A stretch of DNA of 64,000 nt from NCBI GenBank assembly GCA_013396915.1, contig VWZL01000904.1, forward strand, positions 5,245-69,244, in the 5' to 3' direction. Under the pieces are notes generated by a model. It saw only the letters and a list, made by a program, of their open reading frames with translations, searched no databases and was not told the DNA's origin. Shown here piece after piece: positions 1 through 12,289 of this stretch (its first letter is position 1; the number at the start of each line of letters is the position of its first letter). This DNA is from Stercorarius parasiticus (lineage: Eukaryota; Chordata; Aves; Charadriiformes; Stercorariidae). A program made the position numbers and the translations under genes.

Positions 1-14
1 AAGGAAGGAAGGAA
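1..14. repeat. (AAGG)n microsatellite at window edge
   Basis: Three and a half AAGG units open the window, so the repeat probably continues upstream outside it. It is a simple sequence repeat with no sign of function. Confidence 0.7.
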
Positions 15-3000
15 ATATTTTTGCTGTATGGGATTTTCAAGGGTAATGTCAGAATGCAAGCAAGTATCACACCATGTAACAGAATAGAAAACCAAGCAAA
101 GGAAACAGAGTCCAGGTTGATGCTGGAAAAAAATACAAATACTGGAATGAATTATCATTCTGAAGTTAACAGATTTATGGTTAGTGCAATCACAAAGGAT
201 ATGTTTTTAGCTGGCTGACTTTGAATTACTGATGCAACTGGGCTACTAGAAATTAATTAAAACATTATTATTTATACCTCAATTAATTGCAATTATAAAT
301 GATGATGGGTTCAAAATTACCACTACAAAAGAAATGTATTTTTAATGGGTATCATGAAACACAAACCTCATGTGTCAGTGAACCCCATCTGATTAAACGT
401 TATTAATTATCAGTGTGCACATACTTGGCGTAAGAACTGCAGGTATCAATCACAGACAGACACGTGAAAGGTAAGCATAGATTGCTATGCTACTGCTATT
501 CCAAATTGTTGTACCGTCATTATACTACAGTCTCTTCCTCTATGACTCAGATGAGAAAGTCCATAAATAAAGATCATGTCTTGATCAGCCCACGTATTCT
601 TCTTATGGGAACATTTTCTTTCTATATCAGGGCTATGCCAAGCTAAACTGGATTTTTTTGGTGTGAAATATCACCTTTAGTTAGATTTCTATAAAGAGTT
701 ATCAGCTAGCAGCACCTGCAGAACCTCTTCAGATTTTGAGAGGTGTAAAAATATGTAGATACGAGGGAATTTCTCTCAGACAACAATTCTGTTTTGCTTG
801 TTATTTGTGTCATTCTCCATGTGGGGACACAAGGAATGCGTACAGCCCATAGGGGCAAGCTGGCACCATCCCTTAAAAACCCCCAAACTGCTCTGAAGGC
901 AAGAATTTGAAGAATATGAAAAGGGCTGAGTCCCAGAGGAAGTCCCAGGGAACGTTCTGGCTAGTTGAATTCTACAATTGTGTTAATAATCATAAGTATA
1001 AGCCATAATACAGTGTGTTATACATGATATGAAGGCAGACAAGTCCCAGAGGCCTCTTCCCTTTGTTCACCCATCTCAAACCAACTACAGACTGTCCTTT
1101 GCTTTGATTCAAATCCATCTCTGAACTGTACCGTACATTAAAAGCGTGACTGAAAAGCACATTCTGCTTTAGAGGTTGTGGTTGAAAAAAATACCAGATT
1201 CTTAGTTTTATCAGTTTTAATGAAAAAGGTTCCAATTTGGAAGAGTAAAATGCTTACTCTCTTCGCTTGGCAGAGAGCTCAGAAAAAGCCTCCACTTACC
1301 TGGCCACTAATGATGCTCAGAGAGACTTCATTGTCCAACCCAGCAGGCTAATCAAAGATGCTTTTTTCAGCCAGTTCAGATAACAGAAAGGAATATATTC
1401 ATCACCATTCTGAGACTTACATAAATGTTCATTATTCCAGAAAAGAGAAGACTAAAAAGCCGGAAGATCCTGTAATCAATGGAAGTTTCTATCATTGGAC
1501 CAAATGTAAAATATTATACAAAGCAGTATGAGGCCTGCTCTAACTTTAGCCCAGTGTCTGACCCCTTGTGCTCTTCTGAATATTTCCTGATCCGTCGTCT
1601 TTTCTTCTGACTGCTCTCTTCTCCATCAGCATCAAGGATGGGGATATTACAGGAGAGACTCCATTGACTCTGTGCAAGCTGAGGATTCCTTTACATGCAC
1701 ACATATTCATGTAGTTAGATATTCTGCTGCATATTGTGATTGAAATGATCATGTGCTTGAAGGTGAGTGATTTAGGTTAAAAAAATGAGTGTCTTAGCAT
1801 GAGTTTTTGAAGTGTTTAGAGAATCTGCTTAAGTTATCTATGGGGCTTTAGGAAAGAGAAAAGGAAATCCTTATTTATAATTGAGAAGGACACTGGGTCC
1901 TTTTCTGCAAGTCCATATTGATATTCAATAATGCAGATTATGTTAGAACAAAAAGTATTGATTTGAATAGTTGAGGGTTTTTTCAATTTCTTATTGACTA
2001 CCAACCACTTTTCCGGTTTTCATTTTTTTATTTTCTTAAGTCTGTACTTCCAGATGTTTGGACAGATGCTGTTGTCAAGAAACATGCAGTCACATACCTG
2101 GAACTCTATACTGTTAATTTATACTAATACAGAGAAGATTAATGCAATGCCCTGGGTAGATGTAGATTGTTTAACATACCAATTTGGGTGTGAAAAGTTG
2201 TTCACTACTGCTTGCTCATTAATGTTAGCTAGGTTGTCAATTAAATCTTAGATCTTCACAGAATGTGTTCCTTTGGTCCTGGCAGGTATTGTGATTAAAA
2301 TTTAACTGATACAACATATGTCTATGTCATGTGCTGTGAGGATTCAAGAGGAGAACCACAGGATGTCCTTCAACTCTGTGCTGTTGATTCAATGAGACCT
2401 CGGGCACTCTGACTGGGGTGACATTTAGGGGATAAGGAGCCGAGATGTGGCCAGCATCTTTTTTGACTATTCAGTCTTCGCCTTCTGTGCCTTTATATCT
2501 TTCTTGTGCTCTCTGTACAACATCTTGCAGTCTGGACTTGTAGGCACCACTGTGTTGCCATTAACAAGACATAGTGCCCAGAGATCATGGGTTTGAGGGA
2601 TTAAATTATCAGGAAAAAAGAGTATGTGGGTTGAGAAAGGCCCTACCTATATTCAGGCAGAAGGGAAAAATAAAGTTCAGGGACGTACACTTTCTTGTTG
2701 GGTGCTCTTTCAGGGTACACGTATGCTTCAAAACAGTCCTGGAACATGGAGTCTTATGACCCGTTTTTTCTAGCACAGTATTGCCTGTTATCACTACCAA
2801 TTTTAATGTCTAATCCTACTTTGATTCCTTTTAAACACGTGGATTCCAATAATGCCTCCTGGCACTGAGATCTTTCGGCTATTGCTGCATATTTTTTGCT
2901 AAAATGCATATCCTTCTGTATCCAGCTGAAACAAAGTTGAAAAAAAAAAATGTAGTAAATATCACTACCAGTTTATTAAACCTGTCAGACTTGTAACTTG

Positions 3001-4261
3001 CTACTGTCAGCCAAAAATAGGATTCGGTACTGATCTGGGGCCATTGTTTGCCCTTTTGCTCTCTCCCATGATGATGATTATTAATCATTTATCTTATGAC
3101 ACCAGCAGTATGCTAGCTGCTTCACAGTTAAAAACTAAAGACCTCTACTTACAAAGCCTACCATCAAAACAGAGTGGGAGGAGGTGCAGCATAATGATGA
3201 CTGAGCAAGGAGGTTTTGCTCAGCTTTTTCTGTCCCATGACTTTTTTTAATGTGGATTATGTTACTGGGATAAATCTGAGGTTTTTTGGTGCAATTTTTA
3301 CCTCCTGATATAAGAGCCACATGACAAAATTAAGATTGATCCCTATTTTTAAGTAAATGAACTCAGGTTATCTGATACTGGGTGAGGTCGGACACTCACA
3401 ACCACAGTGTTGTCCTGGCATTCCCAAGAAGTGCTTCTAACTAGAGCAATGCATGTAGGGCCATTTATGCATTGATCTTTCTAATGCCAGAATTGCATGG
3501 TCTTGCTTTGAATATCTGAGAACCCCTGGTGGCTAAGGCAGTCTTTCAGAAGAAAGGAGGAGGAAATCAGACTCAGCTTTCCTAGGTCCAACCACGAGGT
3601 TATCATAAATGGTGGATGCTGACCCCTTCAACAAAAGAGTCAACCTGCCTAAGTTTTTTTGAAAGAATAATGCTATGAATGTGCTATTGAAAAATTACAC
3701 ATTTCAGTCTTCTAAATCCCAAATCCAGCTTCTTTCAGCATTGCTTCTCCACAGAGAACTTAGGCTATGGAGAGAAATGGGTTTTCAAGCACACTGCATT
3801 GCCCCATGCAATGCTTTAGGGGCTCCCTGCTGTTTACATCCTTTTCTGAGGTGCTTGATTCCCTTCCTGTAAAGAAAGCCAAGTATCTCAGCACACAAGT
3901 GAGTATTTAATTCTGAGGGTCTAAAATTTATACTGCCAGATTTACCTATTAGAGACGTAACTTGTTGTTCTCAGAGGACACATACACCTACATGCCAAGC
4001 GAGCACCATTAGAAGGAAATACAATAGTAACCAAATGAAAATCTATCCATCTTCCACACTGGAATTGTTTCAGCATTGCCCTTCATGCTGCCTAGATCAT
4101 CTAGCAGCCATTTACTAAGTAATGATAACTAATATTCAGTCAGTATCTGGTGGATCTTTAGCTGTGCCCCTTGCATATCCCTAGTAATGCAGCTTTGTCT
4201 GATGGGAGTGCTCTGAAACAATCTGAAACGCATGAGCATTTGGGGACATCAGCTTGGCCAC
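15..4261. other. Unique non-coding sequence, no gene seen
   Basis: AT-rich sequence with frequent stops in all six frames. The longest open frames are about 60-85 codons and resemble no family I know. It holds short homopolymer runs, for example a run of A just after 2940, but no recognisable repeat, RNA gene or exon with paired splice signals. Conserved non-coding elements could be present but cannot be told without alignment. Confidence 0.6.
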
Positions 4262-4511
4262 TATAGAATCATAGAATCATAGAACGGTTAGAGCTGGAAG
4301 GGACCTTGAAGATCATCTAGTTCCAACCCCCCTGCCATGGGCAGGGACACCTCCCACTAGACCAGGCTGCTCAAAGCCCCATCCAGCCTGGCCTTGAACA
4401 CTTACAGGGATGGGGCCTCCACAGCCTCCCTGCGCAGCCTGTGCCAGTGTCTCACCACCCTCACAGTAAAGAATTTCTTCCTAATGTCTAATCTAAGCTT
4501 CCCCTCTTTCA
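4262..4511 (-). mobile_element. CR1 LINE, 5'-truncated 3' end
   Basis: On the minus strand this reads as the last part of CR1 ORF2, the 3' UTR and the terminal ATTCTATG-type repeats, which appear on the plus strand as ATAGAATCATAGAATCATAG at 4264-4283. The plus-strand segment 4317-4345 is the reverse complement of a typical CR1 3' UTR. The minus-strand frame near 4480-4511 matches the [13 protein letters not shown] region of ORF2 seen also in the copies at 49.8 and 62.7 kb. The 3' UTR closely resembles the 62.4-63.0 kb copy, so the two probably belong to the same subfamily. It is severely 5'-truncated, as most CR1 copies are, and is not autonomous. Confidence 0.95.
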
Positions 4512-4600
4512 CTATAATCTCACTGTATTTCACAGATAACAAAAGAAAGTTATTTTAATGGAGGAGTGTGTTAGTTGAGACATTCCTGTTCACATGCGTA

Positions 4601-4640
4601 TGTGTGACACTGTGTGACACTGAGGTGTTGTGTGACAGTG
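4601..4640. repeat. Short tandem repeat TGTGTGACAC
   Basis: Two perfect copies of TGTGTGACAC (4601-4620) are followed by a diverged third (TGTGTGACAG, about 4630-4639). It lies about 90 bp beyond the CR1 copy. It is a minor tandem duplication. Confidence 0.6.
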
Positions 4641-5104
4641 GGTCCTAAGACACACTTCCTGAGGCACACTGAGACACAGCTTCCCAGACTCGGTTTGCCA
4701 TCTTTTCCCAGTCAGGCTCTTTTGTTTTCTTTTCCTTTATCTGAGCTGTGGAGTATTTAATTTTAAAGCATCGTCATTCAACAGTCAGGATTTATGCTGC
4801 CAAGGACAGTTTGGGAACTGTTTAGCCCTCCAATGTGCAAGTCCTGTTGCTACAGCAATGTAGCCAGACTTATAACTTCAATTCTGTATTAATATTCCTG
4901 ATGCAGGAACTGCCGAGCCGTTTTTGTATTTCTGAAAAGTATGAACAAATCACATAATGCAGCCACCTGCAGAAATTAGCCTTGCCTGAAATGGCAGGCT
5001 GCAAAACCAGCAAGGAATAGAAGTCTTGCATCAAAAAGGTGTCTCAATGGCATTATTTTTTTCATCTCTCCAAGTTCCTAAAAGACTGGGGAGAAGTAAT
5101 TCCT

Positions 5105-5133
5105 GCAAGCAAGCAAGCAAGCAAGCAAGCAAA
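5105..5133. repeat. (GCAA)n microsatellite
   Basis: About seven GCAA units, passing into an A-rich stretch. Simple sequence repeat; likely polymorphic. Confidence 0.9.
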
Positions 5134-8100
5134 CAACAAAGAAAAGAGTCATATGGGAAGGAAGAACAGGGAATGACATCTTTATTTTTACCAATAGAGG
5201 CATCTACTTCTGAAATGGTCAAGAATTAACTGGCATGAAGAGACAAGCATTTCCACTAGGAAATTTACCCAATTTGTTATTCCCTCTCCCTATCCAAAAT
5301 ACATAGCATTTGAAAACAAGGTGTTTGTAATTAATGCGGTCAGAAAGCTATTCCTGAAACTTTAATTCTCTAGAAAACGCACAGGGAAAAAGAGGGAGAT
5401 TGTCGTTACAGATTCATGCCTCCCAATTTAAGCAATGTGGGCTGAAACTTAAGCAAATCCAAATATGCTGAGACATGCTCATTTTATCTAAAATAATGGG
5501 GGAAAATATATTAAAGACTGCTAAGAATGGTTGCTCAATAAGAAGCACACACAATAAGTACACACACTTGTTTGCTTTACTATTGGGTGGTTTTCTTTCT
5601 ATGAGGTATGGACAGGGGTTTGACCAATTAGTTTTACCACACCTTAGTCTTCTGAAAAGGATAAAAAACCCCTCATTCTTCTGAGATAAGAGAGAAGACC
5701 ACAGAATGCCATCAGAAGCATTGCTTTTAACAGGTAAGGAACTCCCAGGAAGCTTTATTTGAGTCATATCCAATCCATATGGCCATCTAAAGACAGCAAA
5801 AAACCTTTAAGTTGCTTTGGGGATGACTAATTGCATGATTGGGGTGATATCCTTGCTCTCTAGCCTAACCACACTGTGTATGGACAAACAGCAGATATTT
5901 TTATTGCAATTACTATGAATTAAATACTTAGCAATGTGGAGTCAGAACAGCCACTGAGAAGTTAGTTTCCTCTAACAAAATTAAGGTGGTATAAATCCTG
6001 AAATCAACACATCCAGAATCTAGACCACTCTTGTAAATATTGACTTTTTTTTATATTCACTTTAATTGAAGTTACAATTCTGCAGAGATTGAAGGAACAG
6101 AAGCAGACCACAGAAAGTATGCAGCAAGCCTAGGTTTGTTCTTCAGAGTGGTAAAAAGTAATTTAAAATAGGGAATAAACATCGGTGAGAGTCAGAAAAC
6201 AGTAAAGGAAATACATGATAGAGAAACTGCAAAAAGCACCACAGTATTAGAATGTTTTGCAGGCACTGGGGGAAAAAACAGAATTTATATAATCTTGTTT
6301 TTTTATCAGAAGGGAGACATCCTTATGAATACAAATACGAAACTCCACCAGGCAGAAGATAATTCTTAAGAGAAATATTTATGTGACGTACTGAATGATG
6401 CTGGCAACTTCATTTCTCAATATCTGTGCATATATAATATATGTTTCTTTGACCTGCCTATAGTGTGAGACTGTGTTATAATGAACAGAATATCTATGCA
6501 AGTGGCAATGAAATATTCACTAAAGCAGTCAATACTGCTGAGATACAATCCAAGGTTAAGAAACATGTAACCTTGAGACTGAAAAAAGCAAAGTTAACAC
6601 AGAAAAGTATTTTTTGCCACCTAGTGAAATAAATTGAAAAATCCATGAATCTAAGGCTGTTGCTTGCAATTGTTGTTGAATAAATTATTGTATCATTCTG
6701 TGGCTTTTGAATAGAAAAAATGTTACAGTACCCTAGTCTTCTATATTTTAACTGTGGATAAGGGAAAAAAAACCCCAAACTTCATTTACAACCACCACTG
6801 GGTCATGTCAAAATATATTATAAAACACCATACTAGCATTTTGAAAATGACTGTAGAAGCTATAGGGAAAAGAGATGGTTATGACATCTCAAAATGCAGC
6901 AGACACATCTTCAATGAAATAAAAAAGCCACATTATTGATCATAATACTTTCTTCTAGTACTGTATATAAAAACACAGTGCAGCATTTCTTTATGCTTAT
7001 TTGACTTCATTATTTCATGCCAAAGGTTCATGAAGTCGAGATTCTTCTGCCCTCACTTAGGCATCTGAAAGTTGGGCATCTAGCTCAAAAGAGCTAGATA
7101 AATAATAATGTATTCATTTTATAATCAATGGAGAGAAATAGGTCTCTTTATCAGGCAATTCATCTCATTGTCAGCAAAAAGTAAGAATCATTTTCCTCAA
7201 AATAGGTATCTTGGGCCTCTTCAGATCCAAATATCTGCATGTGCTTGGCAGATGGGATGCAGATAAGGTAGGACACCTCTGCCCCTGTGATATGCAGCAT
7301 GGTAATCTGAAGTACCAAAAGTGATGGTAGGCAAGTGAATCTTTCCCTGAGCATCCAGTGTTGGAGCTACTCTGGAGGGCTCTGTTCCATTCTCCTAGCT
7401 ATAAAGGGAACCTAGGATGATGACTTAAATGCATATTTACAGCTTGTAGATGGTTAAATTGGGTCCCACCTTTTATGTTAACATTCTTCCTACTAATAAC
7501 CCATGTAATTCTTCACACACAAAGAAATAGATTCTCTCCGCTTTGTATTTGCCATCATACTGTTGGCTTCGAGATAATTCATATCAAGAGAATCTATGCA
7601 AAAGTAATTTCCTCAGGTGACTTTCCAAGATGAGATGCACCACAGCAGAGATTAATTTGAGGGGACGAGGGGCTAAATATAGTTGTTCATGAGAATGTCA
7701 CACTATCTGCTTTAGCTTTAGAAAAAAAGGTGAGAGATGAGTAAAATTATTCTCTTGTAAAGCAAAACCACATTGCCGGTGGTTTTGCTGCTTTGCTCTC
7801 CAAAGTTGCCATACTGCCTAATACTGCCCAGCTAAGGGCAATATTACTTTACATGCTTAATTTAGGTTTATACAGCAAGAGGGCAGAGAGTGATTTAGAG
7901 CAAGTGCTTTGACCCTATACAGCCAAGAGGAACAAGTCTCTCCTCTAGGCCGCATCAGTCCCATTTCATGCTGAACACAGACAGAAGGTTTTACCTGCTC
8001 CTTTCTTTTGCCCTTTTTGTCTGCTTCTCTGTATGCTTATGTGGAGAGGCAGAAACACATGCTCACATCCTCATTTACCTGCTTTGGAGTACAGATTAGA

Positions 8101-9878
8101 ATTTGCCTCTTCATAAGATCTCCTGAACAACAGAGTACATATAAAGTAAATGTACCCTTATTGTTCCTATAGAAGCAGTTTCCTTTTGTGTAGCTAATTA
8201 TCACTGGAGTAGGGACTCAGATCTAAGATGCCTACATCTGACATGGATGCTCCATTATGTCAAGCTTTCTGTTTGTCTCCCTGGCGCAATGAATGCTTCT
8301 TTATTTGAGGTACGAATGGGAGAAAGTAACAGACATGTTCCTCAACCTCATTCCTTTGAAAGTACAAAACTGGAATTCAAGTGGGTTTTCTTTTTTCTTA
8401 GCCAGAGAAGAAAAATGAACTGGGGTCTCCACAAGCTGTTTTCTTTTATGCCTTATCTAACTACACTTTTTGTGACTTGCTGGCAGGAAACAGGCTGGTA
8501 CCACGATATGATTAGTGCATATGCAGCTCCAGAGTCAGAAATTTACTCGTTGGAGAAGTTAGCTGGTGGAAAATTGGGTACTTTAGATAAGGCAGCAATA
8601 TCTAACAAGGCCCACAGGGTGGGCCCAAAATGTGAAAGACAATTTACTGGCGGGTAGACACCTGCATATCACAATGGATCCAAAAATATATGACAGTATT
8701 TTGTGATAGATGGCAGATGGCTTTTTTGTTGTAAAGCATGCATGCAAGAGATGAGTACAAGGTACTTATTTATAAAGTCAGCAATGGATATAAGTACTGG
8801 TTTTGTTATACAGTTTCATCATGTAGTTTACATAAAATTAGATAAGATTATAATATTTCATTACAGGAATGGTTATGCTAAGCTGGTTCTTTGATAGCAT
8901 TTACATTCTTTTAAGTGTCTGCATGATGACAGCAACAGTAATGAAAATAGTGGGCTTGGGGTTTTTATTGTAAATAGGCTAGAACCAGCTGTCATTTTTG
9001 GTGGTATAGATGAACAGTGCTTTATAGAGCCAGGGGTAGATAATTTCTGGGCAGATTGTTTCTTAGTTATTCTTAGAAGAAGCATATGTGCTGCATATCA
9101 ATGCCAGGAAATCACTTGCAGCAAGTGTATTGGTATCAAAAAGATACTGCTATTAATTGGCGCTTATAAATTTGAACTACTCATACATTTTAGCCAGTGA
9201 TATCACAGATACAGATTAATTTAAGTAAGAATGGGAAACTAGTCCTAAATAATGTAGGTTTAAGTGTTAAAACAGCATTTCTGCAATATGTCTTTATCAG
9301 GAAATTTTGTGGCATCAGCAAAAACTATACATAGTTTACACATAGTTTTGGGGATGTTGGTGAAGTCTTTCTAGAGATGCATTTGGGCGTTTTGGAATTC
9401 AGAAGAGCTAAATTGTTTAAATTGCATCAAATGGTACAGTTTAACTGATCCAACTCCAAATTTTCAAACTGGATCACTATTTTTCTCTGGGAATCATGGG
9501 TGGAAAAAAAAAGTATAAATTCAAAATAAATAAGGTAAGTGTTGCAAGCTAGCCAGTAGAAAACCTAACCTCAAGGTGCCAATTCCCCCCTCGTTATTTC
9601 TAGAAACTAAGCAGAAACTCAGCAAACAAGTCTGAGTGAACACTAACTCTGCTTTCCTCAAACTCTGAATGATGCACTACAATTATCCCTGACTCTAAAA
9701 TGTAATTCAGCTTCCTCTCACATTCTTAGTAGTAGTAGTACTCATAAGGAGTATTTCCTTATTTTTCTCTAGACATTTGGAGAACTTTCTTCATTAAAAC
9801 AAATAAAGCAAACTTGTAGGTTGCACTCCAGGCTATTAATATGCTGAATCAAAGAAAATGAAGGTTATATTTTTTTTA
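5134..9878. other. Unique non-coding sequence, no gene supported
   Basis: AT-rich sequence without recognisable repeats or RNA genes. Two longer open frames occur: 119 codons on the minus strand (5414-5773) and 136 codons on the plus strand (8247-8657). Neither resembles a known protein family. The second has a pyrimidine-rich TTTTTTCTTAG acceptor-like site ending near 8401 but no good donor after it. I treat both as chance frames. Confidence 0.55.
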
Positions 9879-9883
9879 TAAAC
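9879..9883. repeat. Target-site duplication (left copy) TAAAC
   Basis: TAAAC directly abuts the left edge of the LTR. The same five bases follow the right edge at 10466-10470. A perfect 5-bp duplication at both predicted boundaries fixes the insertion ends and shows that the LTR integrated as a unit. Confidence 0.85.
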
Positions 9884-10465
9884 TGTCTTATTTTAACCCC
9901 AGCTGGTAACTAGGACCACGCAGCCACTCGATCACTCCCCTCAGTTGGGATGGATGAGGGAATCGGAAAAGTAAATGTGGGAAAACTCGTGGGTTGAGAT
10001 AAAGACAGTTTGATAAGTAAAGCAAAAGCAGCACACGCAAGCAAAGCAAAACAAAGAATTCATTCACTGCTTCCCATCAGCAGGCAGGTGTTCAGCCATC
10101 TCCAGGGAAGCAGGGCTCCATCATGTGCAATGGTTACTTGGGAAGACAAATGCCATCAGTCTGAACATCTCACCCCTTCCTTCTCCTTCCCCCAGCTTTA
10201 CATACTGGGCATGACATCACATGGTATGGAATATCCCTTTGGTCCATTAGGGTCAGCTGTCCTGGCTGTGTCTCCTCCCAGCTTCTTGTGCCCTCCCAGC
10301 CTACTCACTTGTGAGGTGGTATGAGGAGCAGAAAATGTCCTGATTGCTTAGCAACAACTAAAACCACCATTGTGCTACCACACTATTCCCATCCTAAATC
10401 CAAAACATAGCACTATACCAGCTACTAGTAAGAATGTTAACTCTATCCCAACTGAAACCATGACA
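9884..10465 (-). mobile_element. Solo LTR of an avian endogenous retrovirus
   Basis: The 582-bp unit starts TG and ends CA, with short inverted ends (plus strand TGTCTTA... and ...CCATGACA). It is flanked by perfect TAAAC duplications at 9879-9883 and 10466-10470. I recognise the sequence type as a common bird LTR read on the minus strand: a U3 with a degenerate TATA-like GTATGTAAAG at about 10196-10205, then R/U5 toward 9884. Five-bp duplications are typical of class III (ERVL-like) elements, but I cannot name the subfamily. No internal gag, pol or env sequence lies on either side, so recombination between the two LTRs of a provirus has probably removed the coding part. The 104-codon plus-strand frame at 10010-10324 lies inside the LTR, antisense, and is not a gene. 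Confidence 0.88.
10196..10205 (-). promoter_or_regulatory. Degenerate TATA-like box in LTR U3
   Basis: The minus strand reads GTATGTAAAG here, at the place where related LTRs carry a TATA box, just upstream of a CT/GA-rich stretch. The substitutions suggest a weakened promoter. This is inferred from position in the LTR; there is no direct evidence of activity. Confidence 0.4.
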
Positions 10466-10470
10466 TAAAC
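10466..10470. repeat. Target-site duplication (right copy) TAAAC
   Basis: Identical to 9879-9883 and immediately after the terminal CA of the LTR on the plus strand. See the LTR entry. Confidence 0.85.
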
Positions 10471-11755
10471 AAACCAAGTAGCTATGCATGTATACAAAGA
10501 AAAATAATTAGAATGGCAAGATATGTTCTGTGAAAAGTTTTCTTTGGTGCAATAAAAAAGCTTAACAGAGACTAAATAGAATTCTTCATTCTTGGAGAAA
10601 CTCAGATACTGCAGGGTTCTGCTATATGTTATTTCAATACATGGGGAAGCCGTGGTCCTGGCCAAAATTTATCTCTTTGAACAGTGCAAAATCAGTGGAG
10701 GAGAAGGAAGACTGCAGTGTATAAATTGTGCTTCTGATTTAAATCCAGACTTCTTTGGATGGAAAGTTCACAAACTTCTACAGTGGCATGTAGAACTTCT
10801 AGTGGATTAGACAATTTTGTGTAGGTTGTGCAGAAGGAGAAGAAAAATGGGAAGCTAATTTCAACCTGGCTAGCGCAGCACGATAATATTACGCATATGG
10901 CCTATAATTGAAATGTTCTTTGTTCTCTGAAACATTTGCTGTATCCTGCTGTGGAGATGGGCTTATTTGCTGCTGCTGCTGGTTGATATTATTTTATTAT
11001 GTTTTAATTTGCTAATCTTCAGTCTTGTGATTAACTGTATGCAGCTCACAGTTTGTATGGATCATGTTCAGTGGTACTTAAGCTATACATTGGAACAGAG
11101 AGAAAAGAACCAATTTGGTTTCAAAGACTTCAATCTTTGAGAGGTTTTAGCATTTAAAAGATTTTTTTCATAACTTTGTGCCTAATATACTTTGTAATTT
11201 GGTCATCTTTGGTCTACAAATAGTCAATTTGTTTTGAATGCTATTGATAAGTCATTTGGATAAAATAGATAACTGGTACAATGATAAAAGAACAGTATAC
11301 TGTGTAGAAATCCCGTTTTGCTTTCTTCTTTTTATTGTCACAGTAGATATTTCTCCATTTATTCTATTTTGGTCAGAACATCTGATTCCTATTGTAATGT
11401 GACAAACAATAATAATACACAGATTTTCAAAAGCTAGCTAGCAGGAAACACTTCCGTCTGCTTGGAAAGCTTCAGATCAAACCTTTAGAAAAGAAACCCA
11501 AGCTACCTTCACTTACTGTAAGAAATACTAAAGATAATCAACTATGAAGTAGCTATATTTTCTAAAAAACTAAATGCACATTCTAAATAATAGTGTGAGA
11601 ATTCTTTTGTTTTAAAGAAAAATCTATGATCCACTTGCTTCAGGTGTCTCCATTTGTCTTTCAGACCAAACATAGTAACTAAGAAAAGCACATTTGAATC
11701 CTTGAATGAGCACTGGAAGATGCTCGTTTGGAACTGTTCAATTTCTTTCACCATA
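10471..11755. other. Unique non-coding sequence
   Basis: AT-rich with no gene seen. It includes a small CTG/TGC triplet run (about 10968-10981, four to five units). Open frames are 96 codons or fewer and unrecognised. Confidence 0.55.
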
Positions 11756-11774
11756 ATCATAGAATCATAGAATC
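11756..11774 (-). mobile_element. Possible CR1 3'-terminal scrap
   Basis: ATCATAGAATCATAGAATC is what the reverse complement of the CR1 terminal octamer repeats looks like. The adjoining sequence (11775 onward) does not clearly continue into a CR1 3' UTR, so this is either a very degraded copy or a coincidence. Confidence 0.35.
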
Positions 11775-12289
11775 TTCAGTTAAGAAGAGGTATGTTCCTT
11801 TTATGCATCTTATTTATTCTATTTCTTAAATTTCCATGGAGAAATGATGTGAAAATAATGTCTGTATTATTCTCTTTTGAAAATACTGGAATTTATTTTC
11901 TGTGTTATTAGTGGAAGGTTCTTGAAGAGACTCTAAAGCACGATCAACTTAACTAGGTGGTTCTTGAGATATATTGTTAAAGGTCTTTCACACTGGAAAC
12001 TTCCTAGCTTTACCAGGCTGTTAGTTCCCATTCTTCTCATTTGACCATTAAAAAGTTTTTCTAAACCTCCTATGCTTCAGTTCAGGCTCACAGTTTGTCC
12101 CAGTCACCATGGACTTGGAAGACTGGTTGTTTGTATTCTCCTTGTAGCAAGCAGAGTGATACAGGTGCCAAGAATGATGACACACATCCCCTCCACCTCC
12201 TCTCCTCCAACTAACCAACTGCACTTCTTCTGACTCTTCTTCAGGGGGAATATTTGTTAGTCCTCTGAAAATTCTCATTCTTTTTCTTC

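Noticed and set aside
8247..8657. 136-codon open frame with an acceptor-like TTTTTTCTTAG near 8401
   Set aside because: No recognisable domain, no good donor, ordinary AT-rich surroundings; most likely a chance frame.
10010..10324. 104-codon plus-strand open frame
   Set aside because: Lies entirely inside the minus-strand LTR, so it is an antisense shadow of repeat DNA.
11756..11774. Full CR1 insertion at the ATCATAGAATCATAGAATC word
   Set aside because: Adjacent sequence does not follow a CR1 3' UTR; kept only as a low-confidence scrap.
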